Assembly (NCBI GenBank): GCA_964635055.1
Contig: CAZWMT010000004.1
Span: 124,001-188,000 of the forward strand
Direction of reading: 5' to 3'
Length of the DNA: 64,000 bases
From: JAEUJM01 sp964635055
GTDB taxonomy: Bacteria > Actinomycetota > Acidimicrobiia > Acidimicrobiales > DATDAH01
Under the pieces are notes generated by a model that worked only from the letters and a program-made list of their open reading frames with translations, was not told the DNA's origin and made no database searches. Made by a program: the position numbers and the translations under genes. This document shows positions 1 through 8,030 of this stretch, piece after piece (the first letter of the stretch is position 1; each line of letters begins with the position of its first letter).

Positions 1-1137
1 CGCACCGGCCCTCCCATCATCATGTTGCACCTCGCCCGGTGGCTGCGGGCCAACACCGACCTCGACTTCGAGCTGCTGTTCCTGCAGGGCGGCGAGCTCG
101 AGGAGGAGTTCCGGTCGTTGGCCCGGGTGTGGATCCTCGACGAGTGGGACCCGCCGCGCCCTGCGGTGGTGCTCGACTCGCTGGCCTGGAAGTTCGGGCT
201 CGAGCGCCATGCGCCCATGATCCGGACCAGGGCCCTGCGCTGGCGGATGCGCCGGGCGCGCCACTTCGACCTCGTGTACGTCAACACCGCCGGGAGCGTG
301 CGCCCGCTGCGGTACCTGCCCCTCGACGACCCGATCGTGCTCACGCACGTGCACGAGCTGTCCGTCGGCCTCGACTTCCACCTGCCCCCCGAGGACCGCG
401 AGCTGATCAGCGAGGTGACCAGGCACTACATCGCCGTGTCGGACGCGGTCGCCCGTGAGACCGAGCGGGCCTTCGGTGCGGCCCCCGACGCGATCACCCG
501 CCAGTACGGCTTCATCGAGCTGCCCCCCGAGGACGCACCGGCGGGTGAGACCGCGGCCCTGCGCCGGTCACTGGGCATCCCCGAGGATGCCGCGGTGGTG
601 GGCGCCGCCGGCCTGACCCACTGGCGCAAGGCCCCCGACCTGTTCGTGCAGGTCGCCCGCCTCGTCCGCGAGCGCGGCCACGGGCCGATGCCCCACTTCG
701 TCTGGGTGGGGGGCGAGTCGGGGGGCCCCGAGCTCGAGCCTGTCCGCTACGACGTCGAGCAGGCCGGGCTCGGCGAGCACGTGCACTTCGTGGGCCACCA
801 GGCCGACCCCGTCCCGTGGTTCCGCCTCTTCGACGTCCTGCTCCTGCCGGCCCGGGAGGACGCGTTCCCGCTGGTGTGCCTGGAGGCCGCATCCATCGGC
901 GTGCCCATCGTCTGCTTCGACAACGGCGGCATGCCCGAGTTCGTGGGTGACGGCGAGCGGGGGTTCGTGGTGCCCTACCCCGACCTCGGCGCCATGGCCG
1001 ACCGCACGATCGCCCTCCTCGACGACCCGGGCCTGCGGGAGCGGCTCGGCGCCGCGGCCAAGGCCAAGGCCCGGGCCGAGAACGGCGTGGACGTGGGCGC
1101 GGCGGCGATCCACGAGGTGGTGCGGCAATGGCTCTGA
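1..1137 (+). CDS. GT-B glycosyltransferase (GT4-like), 5' end outside window
   Basis: The reading frame is open from the first base, so the true start lies upstream; an internal ATG at 22 is probably not the start. The visible 378 residues form a GT-B retaining glycosyltransferase. The N-terminal acceptor half has the usual LLHLxRWLR-type opening. The C-terminal nucleotide-sugar half begins at GLTHWRKAPDLF and carries the EX7E-like stretch EDAFPLVCLEA followed by a GVPIVCFDNGGMPE segment. No signal peptide is seen, so it should act at the cytoplasmic face of the membrane. It overlaps the next gene, a second GT-B enzyme, by 10 bp. Donor and acceptor cannot be read from sequence. Confidence 0.88.
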   Translation, partial: RTGPPIIMLHLARWLRANTDLDFELLFLQGGELEEEFRSLARVWILDEWDPPRPAVVLDSLAWKFGLERHAPMIRTRALRWRMRRARHFDLVYVNTAGSVRPLRYLPLDDPIVLTHVHELSVGLDFHLPPEDRELISEVTRHYIAVSDAVARETERAFGAAPDAITRQYGFIELPPEDAPAGETAALRRSLGIPEDAAVVGAAGLTHWRKAPDLFVQVARLVRERGHGPMPHFVWVGGESGGPELEPVRYDVEQAGLGEHVHFVGHQADPVPWFRLFDVLLLPAREDAFPLVCLEAASIGVPIVCFDNGGMPEFVGDGERGFVVPYPDLGAMADRTIALLDDPGLRERLGAAAKAKARAENGVDVGAAAIHEVVRQWL

Positions 1138-2363
1138 GAGGACGGGCTCTGAGAGGACGGGCTTCGAGAGGACGGGCTCCGAGCGGAAGCGCTCTGAGTG
1201 GCGGCGATCCGAGGATCCGCAGGATCGTGTTCGTCACCCTCGACGGCGCGGTGGGCGGCGGCCAGGTGTTCCTGCTGTACCTGCTGCGCTGGCTGCGCCA
1301 CCAGACCGACGTCTCCACCGAGCTGCTGGCCTGGCACGGCGGGCCGCTGCTCGACCGCTACGCCGAGCTGACCCCGGTGCGGGTGTTGGACGACCTCAAC
1401 GAGTGGCGTCCCGCCCGCGTGTTCGAGGTGCTGGGCTTCCAGCGCCTCACCGGGCTCCTCAAGAGCAGCCGCCTGCGGTGGTGGCTGGTGCAGCGTCGCC
1501 GTGGCGACCTGCTCTACGTCAACGGGCTCGAGGCGGCACGGATCCTCGGCTTCACCACGCTGGCCGGGCCCCGTGCCGTCGTCCACGTCCACGACATCGC
1601 CGAGCTGCACAGCGACCGGCTGACCCTGGCCGATCGCCGGCTCATCACCGAGCGTGCCGCCCTCTTCGTGGCCGCCTCCGACGAGATCGCCGCTGCCCTC
1701 CACCGCGAGCTGGGCGTCGAACGCGACCGGATCATCCGCCACGACTACGTGATCGCCGGCGGCACCGAAGGGCCCCTCGTCTCGCTCCACCCCCCGAGCC
1801 GCGCCGACCTCGGGGTCGGTGCGGACGAGCTGGTGGTGGGTTGCACCGGCCCGGCCGACTGGTGGAAGGAGCCCGAGCAGTTCGTGCTGCTCGCGTGGGC
1901 CGTGCGCCGCCGGCTGCCCGATCACCCGCTGCGCTTCCTGTGGGTCGCCGACGACCCCGACGAGCGGCTCCTCTGGCCGCTCCGCCACGACCTGCGCAAC
2001 GCCGGGATCGAGGCGTGCACCACGGTGGTCAGCGGCCCCAAGCCGTTCGACTTCCTGGCGTCCATGGACGTGCTGGTGATCTCCGGCCGCCACGAGCCTC
2101 CGGAGCTGCTGGTCTTCGAAGCCGTCGGCGCGGGCACGGCCGTGGTGTGCACCGACAACCTGTTGCGGGACACCCCGGCCCGGGCCACCGCCGAGGTCGT
2201 GCCCTACCTCGACATCGACGCCCTCGCCGATGCGGTCGTCGCCCTGGCCACCGACGAGGCGCGGCGTCGGGCACTCGTCGACGCAGGGTGCGAGACCGCC
2301 CGCCGGCACCACGACGTGACCGTGGGCGCCCGCCGGCTCCTGGCGGCGGTGAGCGCCACGTGA
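1128..2363 (+). CDS. GT-B glycosyltransferase with pentapeptide-repeat N-terminus
   Basis: A 411-residue GT-B glycosyltransferase, paralogous in style to the gene before it. The core starts at about residue 31 (RRIVFVTLDGAVGGGQ) and the donor half at GCTGPADWWKEPEQF; the late acidic motif is EPPELLVFEA. The ATG at 1128 overlaps the previous stop, but it places an imperfect 15-bp tandem repeat in the reading frame, encoding five-residue units such as ALRGR. A GTG at 1227 would start right at the core fold and leave the repeat untranslated. Its stop overlaps the GTG of the radical SAM gene that follows (GTGA), so the three genes look translationally coupled. Confidence 0.85.
   Translation: MALRGRALRGRASRGRAPSGSALSGGDPRIRRIVFVTLDGAVGGGQVFLLYLLRWLRHQTDVSTELLAWHGGPLLDRYAELTPVRVLDDLNEWRPARVFEVLGFQRLTGLLKSSRLRWWLVQRRRGDLLYVNGLEAARILGFTTLAGPRAVVHVHDIAELHSDRLTLADRRLITERAALFVAASDEIAAALHRELGVERDRIIRHDYVIAGGTEGPLVSLHPPSRADLGVGADELVVGCTGPADWWKEPEQFVLLAWAVRRRLPDHPLRFLWVADDPDERLLWPLRHDLRNAGIEACTTVVSGPKPFDFLASMDVLVISGRHEPPELLVFEAVGAGTAVVCTDNLLRDTPARATAEVVPYLDIDALADAVVALATDEARRRALVDAGCETARRHHDVTVGARRLLAAVSAT
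1131..1220 (+). repeat. imperfect 15-bp tandem repeat, about six units
   Basis: Six consecutive 15-bp units of the type GCTCTGAGAGGACGG. The first two are identical and the later ones diverge progressively. The unit length keeps the reading frame open, so it can be read as pentapeptides at the N-terminus of the second glycosyltransferase. Confidence 0.8.
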
Positions 2364-3496
2364 CCCGAGTGCGGCTGCGCCGGCGGCGCGCGGCCCCGTC
2401 GGAGGCGGGAGCGCCGCTGTTCTGCCGGCTGCCCTTCACCGAGGTGTGCATCGACGAGGCCGGCGACGTGTGGCCCAACTGCTGCCCGGACTGGGTCGAG
2501 TTCCCGCTCGGCAACCTGCTCGAGCAGTCGTGGGACGAGGTCTGGAACGGCAGCAGGGCCCGCGAGCTGCGCCGGTCCATGCACGACGGCTCGGCCCGCC
2601 ACTGCGACGCCGGCTGGTGCCCGCACCTGCAGACGGCGCAGGGCGGCCCCGGCGACCACATCGTCGCCCCGTACGGCGAACGGGCGCGGCTCGATCTCCC
2701 CGACGAGGCACTCGCGGGGGCCGTCGAGATGGCGACCGGGCCCACCAACGTGGGCATGCACTACGAGCCCAGCTGCAACCTCGCCTGCCCGACCTGTCGG
2801 AGCGACATCGAGATGGTGAGTGGCGACGCCGCCGAGCGCATGCGGCGCCTGCACGACACGGTCGAGACCGAGGTCCTCCCCCACCCTCGGATCATCAGCA
2901 TGACGGGCACCGGCGACCCGTTCGCCAGCCGGTTCCTGCGCGAGTTCCTCATCGGGTTCGAACGCGACCGGTTCCCGGGCATCGAGACGATCCACCTCCA
3001 CACCAACGCCATCCTCTGGACACCCGCGCTGTGGGCCCGCATGACCGGCCTGCACGACATCGACGTGACCACCGACATCTCCATCGACGCGGCCCGGCCC
3101 ACCACCTACGAGCTCGTCCGCCGACCGGCCCGGTGGGAGCGCCTGGTCGACAACCTCGAGTTCATCGGCACCATCCCCAACGTCCGCAGCATCGGCGTCA
3201 GCATGACCGTCTCCCAGCCCAACATCGGCGAGCTGGTCGAGTTCCACGACCTGGGCCGGCGCCTCGCCGAGCGCAGCGACCGGTTCACCTTCGTGGAGTA
3301 CAAGCGCGTGCGGCGCCGCATGCACCACGACGACGACGCGTGGCGAGCGATGGGGCTCGAGCACCTCGGCGCGGCCGGCGGCGAGCTGCTCGTCGCCCAG
3401 CTCGCCGTGCTGGAGGAGCGCCGGCGCGCCGGCGCCGAGCCCGAGATCCGTTCGAACCTCGCCGAGTTCGCCGACGTCGCCGACCCCGACGGCTGA
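2360..3496 (+). CDS. Radical SAM enzyme with N-terminal twitch/SPASM-like domain (divergent)
   Basis: A 378-residue protein started at the GTG overlapping the previous stop (GTGA); a longer open frame upstream is antisense noise. An N-terminal cysteine-rich auxiliary-cluster domain comes first (Cys22, Cys41, Cys42, Cys82, Cys87 within a GNLLEQSWDEVWNG context). The radical SAM core follows with CNLACPTC (Cys139, 143, 146), which binds the SAM-cleaving [4Fe-4S] cluster. This reversed order, auxiliary domain before core, is known in the N-terminal-twitch radical SAM family. It is the most divergent member here: the usual GGEP motif is replaced by TGTGDP and the C-terminal extra domain is absent. 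Substrate unknown; adjacency to two glycosyltransferases suggests a sugar or glycoconjugate. Confidence 0.85.
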   Translation: MTRVRLRRRRAAPSEAGAPLFCRLPFTEVCIDEAGDVWPNCCPDWVEFPLGNLLEQSWDEVWNGSRARELRRSMHDGSARHCDAGWCPHLQTAQGGPGDHIVAPYGERARLDLPDEALAGAVEMATGPTNVGMHYEPSCNLACPTCRSDIEMVSGDAAERMRRLHDTVETEVLPHPRIISMTGTGDPFASRFLREFLIGFERDRFPGIETIHLHTNAILWTPALWARMTGLHDIDVTTDISIDAARPTTYELVRRPARWERLVDNLEFIGTIPNVRSIGVSMTVSQPNIGELVEFHDLGRRLAERSDRFTFVEYKRVRRRMHHDDDAWRAMGLEHLGAAGGELLVAQLAVLEERRRAGAEPEIRSNLAEFADVADPDG

Positions 3497-3549
3497 CCGC
3501 GACGAGCGAGCTCGGCCGGGCGGCTGCGGCCCGACCGGGAGCGCGCTCG

Positions 3550-3555
3550 TAGACT
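3550..3555 (+). promoter_or_regulatory. putative -10 box TAGACT for the radical SAM gene at 3.6 kb
   Basis: A TANNNT hexamer six bases upstream of an in-frame ATC codon (3562). Position and spacing match the leaderless promoters elsewhere in this window, but no standard start codon sits there. Confidence 0.3.
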
Positions 3556-3672
3556 CCGACCATCGCCTCCCGCCACCTCGCCCGCCTGTTCTCGCGCCGG
3601 AAGCACGCGGCGGCGACGAGCGACGCGCTCGATGCCTGGCAGCGCTCGCGCCACACGCCGTTCCGGGACAGC

Positions 3673-4761
3673 GTGTGCAACGCGCCCCTCACCAACATGT
3701 ACTTCTGCGTGGACGGCCAGGTCGCGCCGTGTTGGCTCTACTTCCCGCACAAGCCGCCGCGTTGGAGCCCCGAGCGCTCGATCGCCGACATCTGGCGCGG
3801 GCCCGAGTTCACCAAGCTCCGTGAGGCCCACGCCCAGAGCCGCTTCCTGCCCAGCTGTCAGGTCTGCGAGCACAACATCGACACCGGCAACCTGCCGTTG
3901 GCCGCGGCCTACGACAACGAGCACCCCATCGGCGACTGGCCCACGATGCTCGAGCTCGAGCTGTCCAACCTGTGCAACCTCGAGTGCGTGATGTGCTCGG
4001 GCCAGCTCTCCTCGAAGATCCGGCGCAACCGCGACCACCTCCCACCCCTCGTGAGCCCTTACGACGACTCCTTCGTCGACCAGGTGGCCGAGCTGCTCCC
4101 CCACCTGCACGAGCTGCGCTTCAACGGCGGCGAGCCGCTGATGCAGCCGATCGTGCACAAGATCGCCGACCGCGTCGCGGCGATCCGCCCTGATCTGAAG
4201 GTCACCATCGCCACCAACGGCACCATCATCAACGACAGGGCCCGGCGGATGATGGAGCGCTGCAACGTGCACGTGAACATCTCCATCGACTCGCTCATCC
4301 CGGAGCGCTATGCGGAGATCCGGGTGCACGGGGTGCTCGAGGAGGTGCTGGCCAACTTCGAGGAGTACCGCGGGTACTGCCACGCCGACGGGCGGAACCT
4401 GGCCGTGATGGTGAACCCCATGCGGGTGAACTGGGACGAGATGGCCGACTTCGTGTGGTTCGCCGCCGAACGGCAGGTGTTCCTCTGGTTCAACACCATC
4501 CGCTACCCCGAGCACCTGGCGCTGCACAACCTGTCGGCCGGTGAGTTGTCCCACATCCACGACACCCTGGCCGCGAAGGACCTGCCGGTTCCGGTCGAAG
4601 GGCCCGACGGCGACGCCTGCCGGGGCGCCCTCGAGGTCTACGAGCGGTTCGTGCACACCCAGCTGGCGACCTGGCGCGACGAGGCGTCCGACCGGTCGGG
4701 CCCCGCCGCACCCGGGCCGGTGCCGGTGTCGATCAGCCCCAAGGCACCGGCCTCGGGCTGA
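3673..4761 (+). CDS. N-terminal-twitch radical SAM enzyme (start uncertain)
   Basis: Auxiliary-cluster domain (Cys2, Cys20, Cys62, Cys65, with IADIWRGPEF) followed by the radical SAM motif CNLECVMC (Cys101, 105, 108), a GGEPL motif and ATNGT. With the GTG at 3673 the first cluster cysteine would be residue 2, whereas paralogues have about 22 residues before it. The frame is open back to 3553, and the upstream codons read DALDAWQRSRHTPFRDSVC, which resembles the paralogue leaders. The true start is therefore probably upstream, at ATC 3562 or CTG 3586, or a miscalled ATG. It lacks the long C-terminal domain of other copies. It ends three bases from the convergent radical SAM gene. Confidence 0.85.
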   Translation: MCNAPLTNMYFCVDGQVAPCWLYFPHKPPRWSPERSIADIWRGPEFTKLREAHAQSRFLPSCQVCEHNIDTGNLPLAAAYDNEHPIGDWPTMLELELSNLCNLECVMCSGQLSSKIRRNRDHLPPLVSPYDDSFVDQVAELLPHLHELRFNGGEPLMQPIVHKIADRVAAIRPDLKVTIATNGTIINDRARRMMERCNVHVNISIDSLIPERYAEIRVHGVLEEVLANFEEYRGYCHADGRNLAVMVNPMRVNWDEMADFVWFAAERQVFLWFNTIRYPEHLALHNLSAGELSHIHDTLAAKDLPVPVEGPDGDACRGALEVYERFVHTQLATWRDEASDRSGPAAPGPVPVSISPKAPASG

Positions 4762-4764
4762 GCG

Positions 4765-6318
4765 TCACCTCGGAGCGTCCGCCTCCTCGGTGGCCAACGG
4801 CAACCGGGCGGTGGTGGTGGCGGTGAGCACCCCCCAGAACGGCACCACCGCGGTGCGGAACCGCACGTCGCCACCACCGGGGTGGTGGGTGTAGGTGACC
4901 CAGGAGAACCCCTCACCGGCGGGCCCGACCCGGAGGTCCGATCGCCGGCCGAGGCGATGGGCGACGTAGGGGGTGACGTCGTCGAGCGATCGGCCCACGA
5001 GGCCCTCCAGATCGAGCGGCTCGGCCCACCCCGGCACCTCCACCGCCTCGATCGTGCCCGTGGGGGCGCGCAGCACCACCGGCGCCTGGCCGGCCCAGGT
5101 GCGCAGCTCCTCCCGGAGGCGGTCCACCTCGGCGTCGTCGAGCGGCTGGGGCGCCAGCTCGACCGCTGCGGGCGCCGCGTCAGCACCCTCATCGGCACCG
5201 TCACCGTCACCGTCACCGTCACCGGCCTCGGCCTCGTTCGTCGGCTTGGCGTAGGGGCGCAGGGCGACCGGGGATCCGGGCCCCGACGACGACGCGTACG
5301 CGTGGAGATGGGCGAGGATCGTCTCCCACGCGTCGCGGTTGCGGGTGAGGCGCTCGCCCGCCCCCGATGCGGCCAGGGAGTCGGCGATGGCACGGAGCTC
5401 CGCCGGCGGCAGGGTGAAGAGGCTGAGCTGTGGCGGGTAGTGGACCGGGATCACGTGCACGCCCACGTCGAGCGCGTCGGCATCGAGCAGGAAGTCGCCC
5501 AGCTCGTGCCAGTTGTGGCGCAGCAGGCAGTGGTTGAGGCAGAAGGCGCTGCCGTACGAACGGGTGGCGGCGAGGAACCGGTCCCGGTTGGCCACCACCT
5601 CGTCGTGGCGCGAGCCCAGCCGGATGGCGTCGTTCACCGCCGCGGTGGTGCCGTCGATCGACACCGCCACGATCATGCGCAGCGAGTGGAGGTAGCGCTC
5701 GACGCGGTCGTCCCACACGGTGCCGTTGGTGGTCACGTGCACCTCGGGGTGCAGGTCCATCTCGATGAGCAGGTCCCACACCCGCCGGCACTCCTGGGAC
5801 AGGAACGGCTCGCCTCCGATGAACACCGCGACCTCGATGTGGGGAAGCACCTCGCGCAACTCGTCGAAGAAGGCGTCGTCGTAGGGGGACCGGAGGGCCG
5901 GACGGTGCTCGCGCTGGGCACGGATGGCCGACGACAGCTCCCCGTTGCACATCACGCACTGCAGGTTGCAGGTGTTCGAGAGCGCGAACTCGACCCGCTT
6001 CGGCCACTCGAGGAGGACGTCCGGCTGCGGGTAGCGGTCGAACTGCTCGGCGTGGGTGTGCAGCCGCTCACCCAGGCGGTAGTCCACCTCGCAGTCCTGG
6101 CACCCCAGGCGGTAGTCGGCGGCGTCGAGCGCCGTCCGCAGGCGGGCCAGCGCCTCACCCCGCCAGATCTCCCCGATCGATGCCTCACCGATCCGTCCCA
6201 GCGGGTACTTGTCGTTCACGCAGCAGGCGTGCACCTCGCCGGTCGGCGAGAAGCGCAGCGCCACATGGGGTGCGCGACAGGTGGCCGACGGCGCCGCCGG
6301 TCCGGCATCGGTGCTCAC
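4765..6318 (-). CDS. N-terminal-twitch radical SAM enzyme with C-terminal extra domain
   Basis: A 517-residue protein. Auxiliary-cluster cysteines are 14, 32, 33, 73 and 76; the radical SAM motif CNLQCVMC is at Cys117, 121 and 124; then IGGEPF and TTNGT. The core ends near residue 360. After it come a low-complexity GDGDGDGDG linker and a C-terminal domain of about 120 residues with a PAS-like pattern (LVGRSLDDV, late beta strands). The GTG at 6318 is preferred because a -10 box lies 7 nt upstream and the first cysteine then falls at the expected distance. It is divergent from the paralogue at 6411. Substrate unknown; chemistry is expected to start with 5'-deoxyadenosyl radical formation. Confidence 0.88.
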   Translation of the reverse strand: MSTDAGPAAPSATCRAPHVALRFSPTGEVHACCVNDKYPLGRIGEASIGEIWRGEALARLRTALDAADYRLGCQDCEVDYRLGERLHTHAEQFDRYPQPDVLLEWPKRVEFALSNTCNLQCVMCNGELSSAIRAQREHRPALRSPYDDAFFDELREVLPHIEVAVFIGGEPFLSQECRRVWDLLIEMDLHPEVHVTTNGTVWDDRVERYLHSLRMIVAVSIDGTTAAVNDAIRLGSRHDEVVANRDRFLAATRSYGSAFCLNHCLLRHNWHELGDFLLDADALDVGVHVIPVHYPPQLSLFTLPPAELRAIADSLAASGAGERLTRNRDAWETILAHLHAYASSSGPGSPVALRPYAKPTNEAEAGDGDGDGDGADEGADAAPAAVELAPQPLDDAEVDRLREELRTWAGQAPVVLRAPTGTIEAVEVPGWAEPLDLEGLVGRSLDDVTPYVAHRLGRRSDLRVGPAGEGFSWVTYTHHPGGGDVRFRTAVVPFWGVLTATTTARLPLATEEADAPR

Positions 6319-6325
6319 CGCGGTC

Positions 6326-6331
6326 AGGGTA
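6326..6331 (-). promoter_or_regulatory. putative -10 box TACCCT (minus strand)
   Basis: TANNNT hexamer ending 7 nt upstream of the GTG at 6318. This fits a leaderless transcript for the minus-strand radical SAM gene. Confidence 0.4.
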
Positions 6332-6369
6332 GGCCCTGGGCGCCACCACGGAGCGGCCGCACCCGTCCG

Positions 6370-6375
6370 TACACT
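6370..6375 (+). promoter_or_regulatory. putative -10 box TACACT (plus strand)
   Basis: TANNNT hexamer 35 nt upstream of the TTG at 6411. The short leader would carry the GAGGAG ribosome-binding site at 6398-6403. Confidence 0.35.
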
Positions 6376-6410
6376 GCCGACGGGTGCCCACCGGAGCGAG
6401 GAGTTCGACG

Positions 6411-8030
6411 TTGCAGCCCGCACAGCGCGAAGCGTTCGACCAGGGCCGCGACTTCTCCCGCAAGGCGGTGCGGTCCGTCTGCTACGCCCCCTTCACCTCG
6501 ATGTACCTCGATCCCCACGGCGACGTGCTGGCGTGCTGCCAGAACACCGAGCACCTCCTCGGCAACGTGGCCGAGTCGTCACTCAGCGAGATCTGGCACG
6601 GCGAGCCCGCCGAGGAGCTGCGGGCCGCGCTCACCGCGTACGACCTGAGCCGGGGCTGTCGCTTCTGCGCCTGGCAGGTGGACGACGGCAACTACGGGGC
6701 CGCCTACACGCAGAGCTTCGAGGGCATCGAGGTCGACGCCGAGCGGCCCGCCTGGCCGCGCCGCCTCGAATTCGCGATCAGCAACACGTGCAACCTCGAG
6801 TGCGTGATGTGCAACGGCGAGTGGTCATCGATGATCCGGTCGCGCCGTGAGGGCCGGGCGCCGCTGCCGAAGGTGTACGGCGACCGCTTCTTCGACGAGC
6901 TCCGGCCCTTCCTGCACCAGCTCCACGAGGCCCGGTTCCTGGGTGGCGAGCCCTTCCTGGCGGCGGAGACGCTGCGGATCATGGACCTCATGGTCGAGGA
7001 GGGGGTCGAGGTGCCCTGCCATCTCACGACCAACGGGACGCAGTGGAACGAGCGGGTCGAGCGCATCCTCGATCGCCTCCCCGTGTCGCTGGCCGTGTCG
7101 CTGGACGGGGTCACGCCGGAGACGGTGGAGGCCATCCGCGTCGGGGCGTCCCACGCCCAGCTGATGGAGAACCTGGCCCGCTACCGGGCCTACACGACCG
7201 CGCGGGGCACGTCGCTCGACCTGACGTTCTGCTTCATGCGCCAGAACTGGCACGAGTTCGGCGACTACCTGCGCCTCGGCGACGAGTGGGGCTGCCGCGT
7301 GTACGTGAACACGGTGATCCACCCGAAGTTCGGGCTCTACCACCTGCCGCTCGACGAGTTCGACGCGGTCGTCGAGCGCCTCGAGGCCCAGGACCCGGTC
7401 CTCCGCGACCAGCTCACGCTCAACCGCGACCTCTGGATCAGCGAGCTCGACCGGCTGCGGGCCTGGAGCGAGCGCGCCCGCCTCGAGCAGGAGACGGCGG
7501 TCGATGCGCCGTACCGCTCGATCACCCCGCGGGAGGTGTACTTCCGCGAGCAGGAGGCGGCCACGCTCCCCGCCGCGCTCCGCGCCGCCGCCTCCGCCGA
7601 CTCCGACAGCTCGGGGTGGACCGAGGCCGCCGTGGTCGAACGGGCGCAGGCCGGCATGATCGAGCACCGGATCTCCGTGCTGCGCACCGACGGCGGCGAG
7701 GTGGTGCGATCGGTCGAGGGCGGCACCGACGAGTCGGGCGCGGCGACGTTCATGGGTGTGCCGGCTCCCGAGTGCCTGGGCCGACCCTTCGCCGAGGTGG
7801 CCGACGCGCTGACCGAGGTGCACGGCGACCACGTTCGACCGGTGCGCGACGAGGTCGTCGACGGCGCTGCGGTCCGCCACGTCATCTTCCGCCGTGGCGA
7901 CGACGCCGCCGCCACGTACCTCCAGGTGTGGTCGTTCCCCGTCCACGACGGTGACGCCTACGCGGGGTCGGTCACCGCGGCCGCCTGGTCCGAGCACCCA
8001 CCGGCGTGGGCCGGCGCGGCAACCGACTGA
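6411..8030 (+). CDS. N-terminal-twitch radical SAM enzyme with C-terminal PAS-like domain
   Basis: A 539-residue protein. The TTG at 6411 is chosen over the GTG at 6384 because GAGGAG lies 7 nt upstream and the resulting 24-residue leader to the first cluster cysteine matches the paralogues at 42400 and 44020 exactly. Auxiliary-cluster cysteines are 24, 42, 43, 83 and 86; the radical SAM motif CNLECVMC is at 127, 131 and 134; then GGEPF, TTNGTQW and SLDGV. The C-terminal domain of about 150 residues contains LRTDGGEVV, CLGRPFAEV and a final YAGSVTAAA strand, a PAS-like layout (inference). Probably modifies the same class of substrate as its paralogues. Confidence 0.9.
   Translation: MQPAQREAFDQGRDFSRKAVRSVCYAPFTSMYLDPHGDVLACCQNTEHLLGNVAESSLSEIWHGEPAEELRAALTAYDLSRGCRFCAWQVDDGNYGAAYTQSFEGIEVDAERPAWPRRLEFAISNTCNLECVMCNGEWSSMIRSRREGRAPLPKVYGDRFFDELRPFLHQLHEARFLGGEPFLAAETLRIMDLMVEEGVEVPCHLTTNGTQWNERVERILDRLPVSLAVSLDGVTPETVEAIRVGASHAQLMENLARYRAYTTARGTSLDLTFCFMRQNWHEFGDYLRLGDEWGCRVYVNTVIHPKFGLYHLPLDEFDAVVERLEAQDPVLRDQLTLNRDLWISELDRLRAWSERARLEQETAVDAPYRSITPREVYFREQEAATLPAALRAAASADSDSSGWTEAAVVERAQAGMIEHRISVLRTDGGEVVRSVEGGTDESGAATFMGVPAPECLGRPFAEVADALTEVHGDHVRPVRDEVVDGAAVRHVIFRRGDDAAATYLQVWSFPVHDGDAYAGSVTAAAWSEHPPAWAGAATD

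Noticed and set aside
512..1318. Long minus-strand open frame opposite the first glycosyltransferase
   Set aside because: Arginine/proline-rich low-complexity translation with no domain; a GC-skew shadow of the plus-strand gene.
975..2312. Minus-strand open frame opposite the second glycosyltransferase
   Set aside because: It is the antisense mirror of a gene with clear GT-B motifs; no start context or family signal.
4882..6648. Long plus-strand frame across the minus-strand radical SAM gene
   Set aside because: Antisense to conserved cluster cysteines and SAM motifs; its translation is low-complexity.
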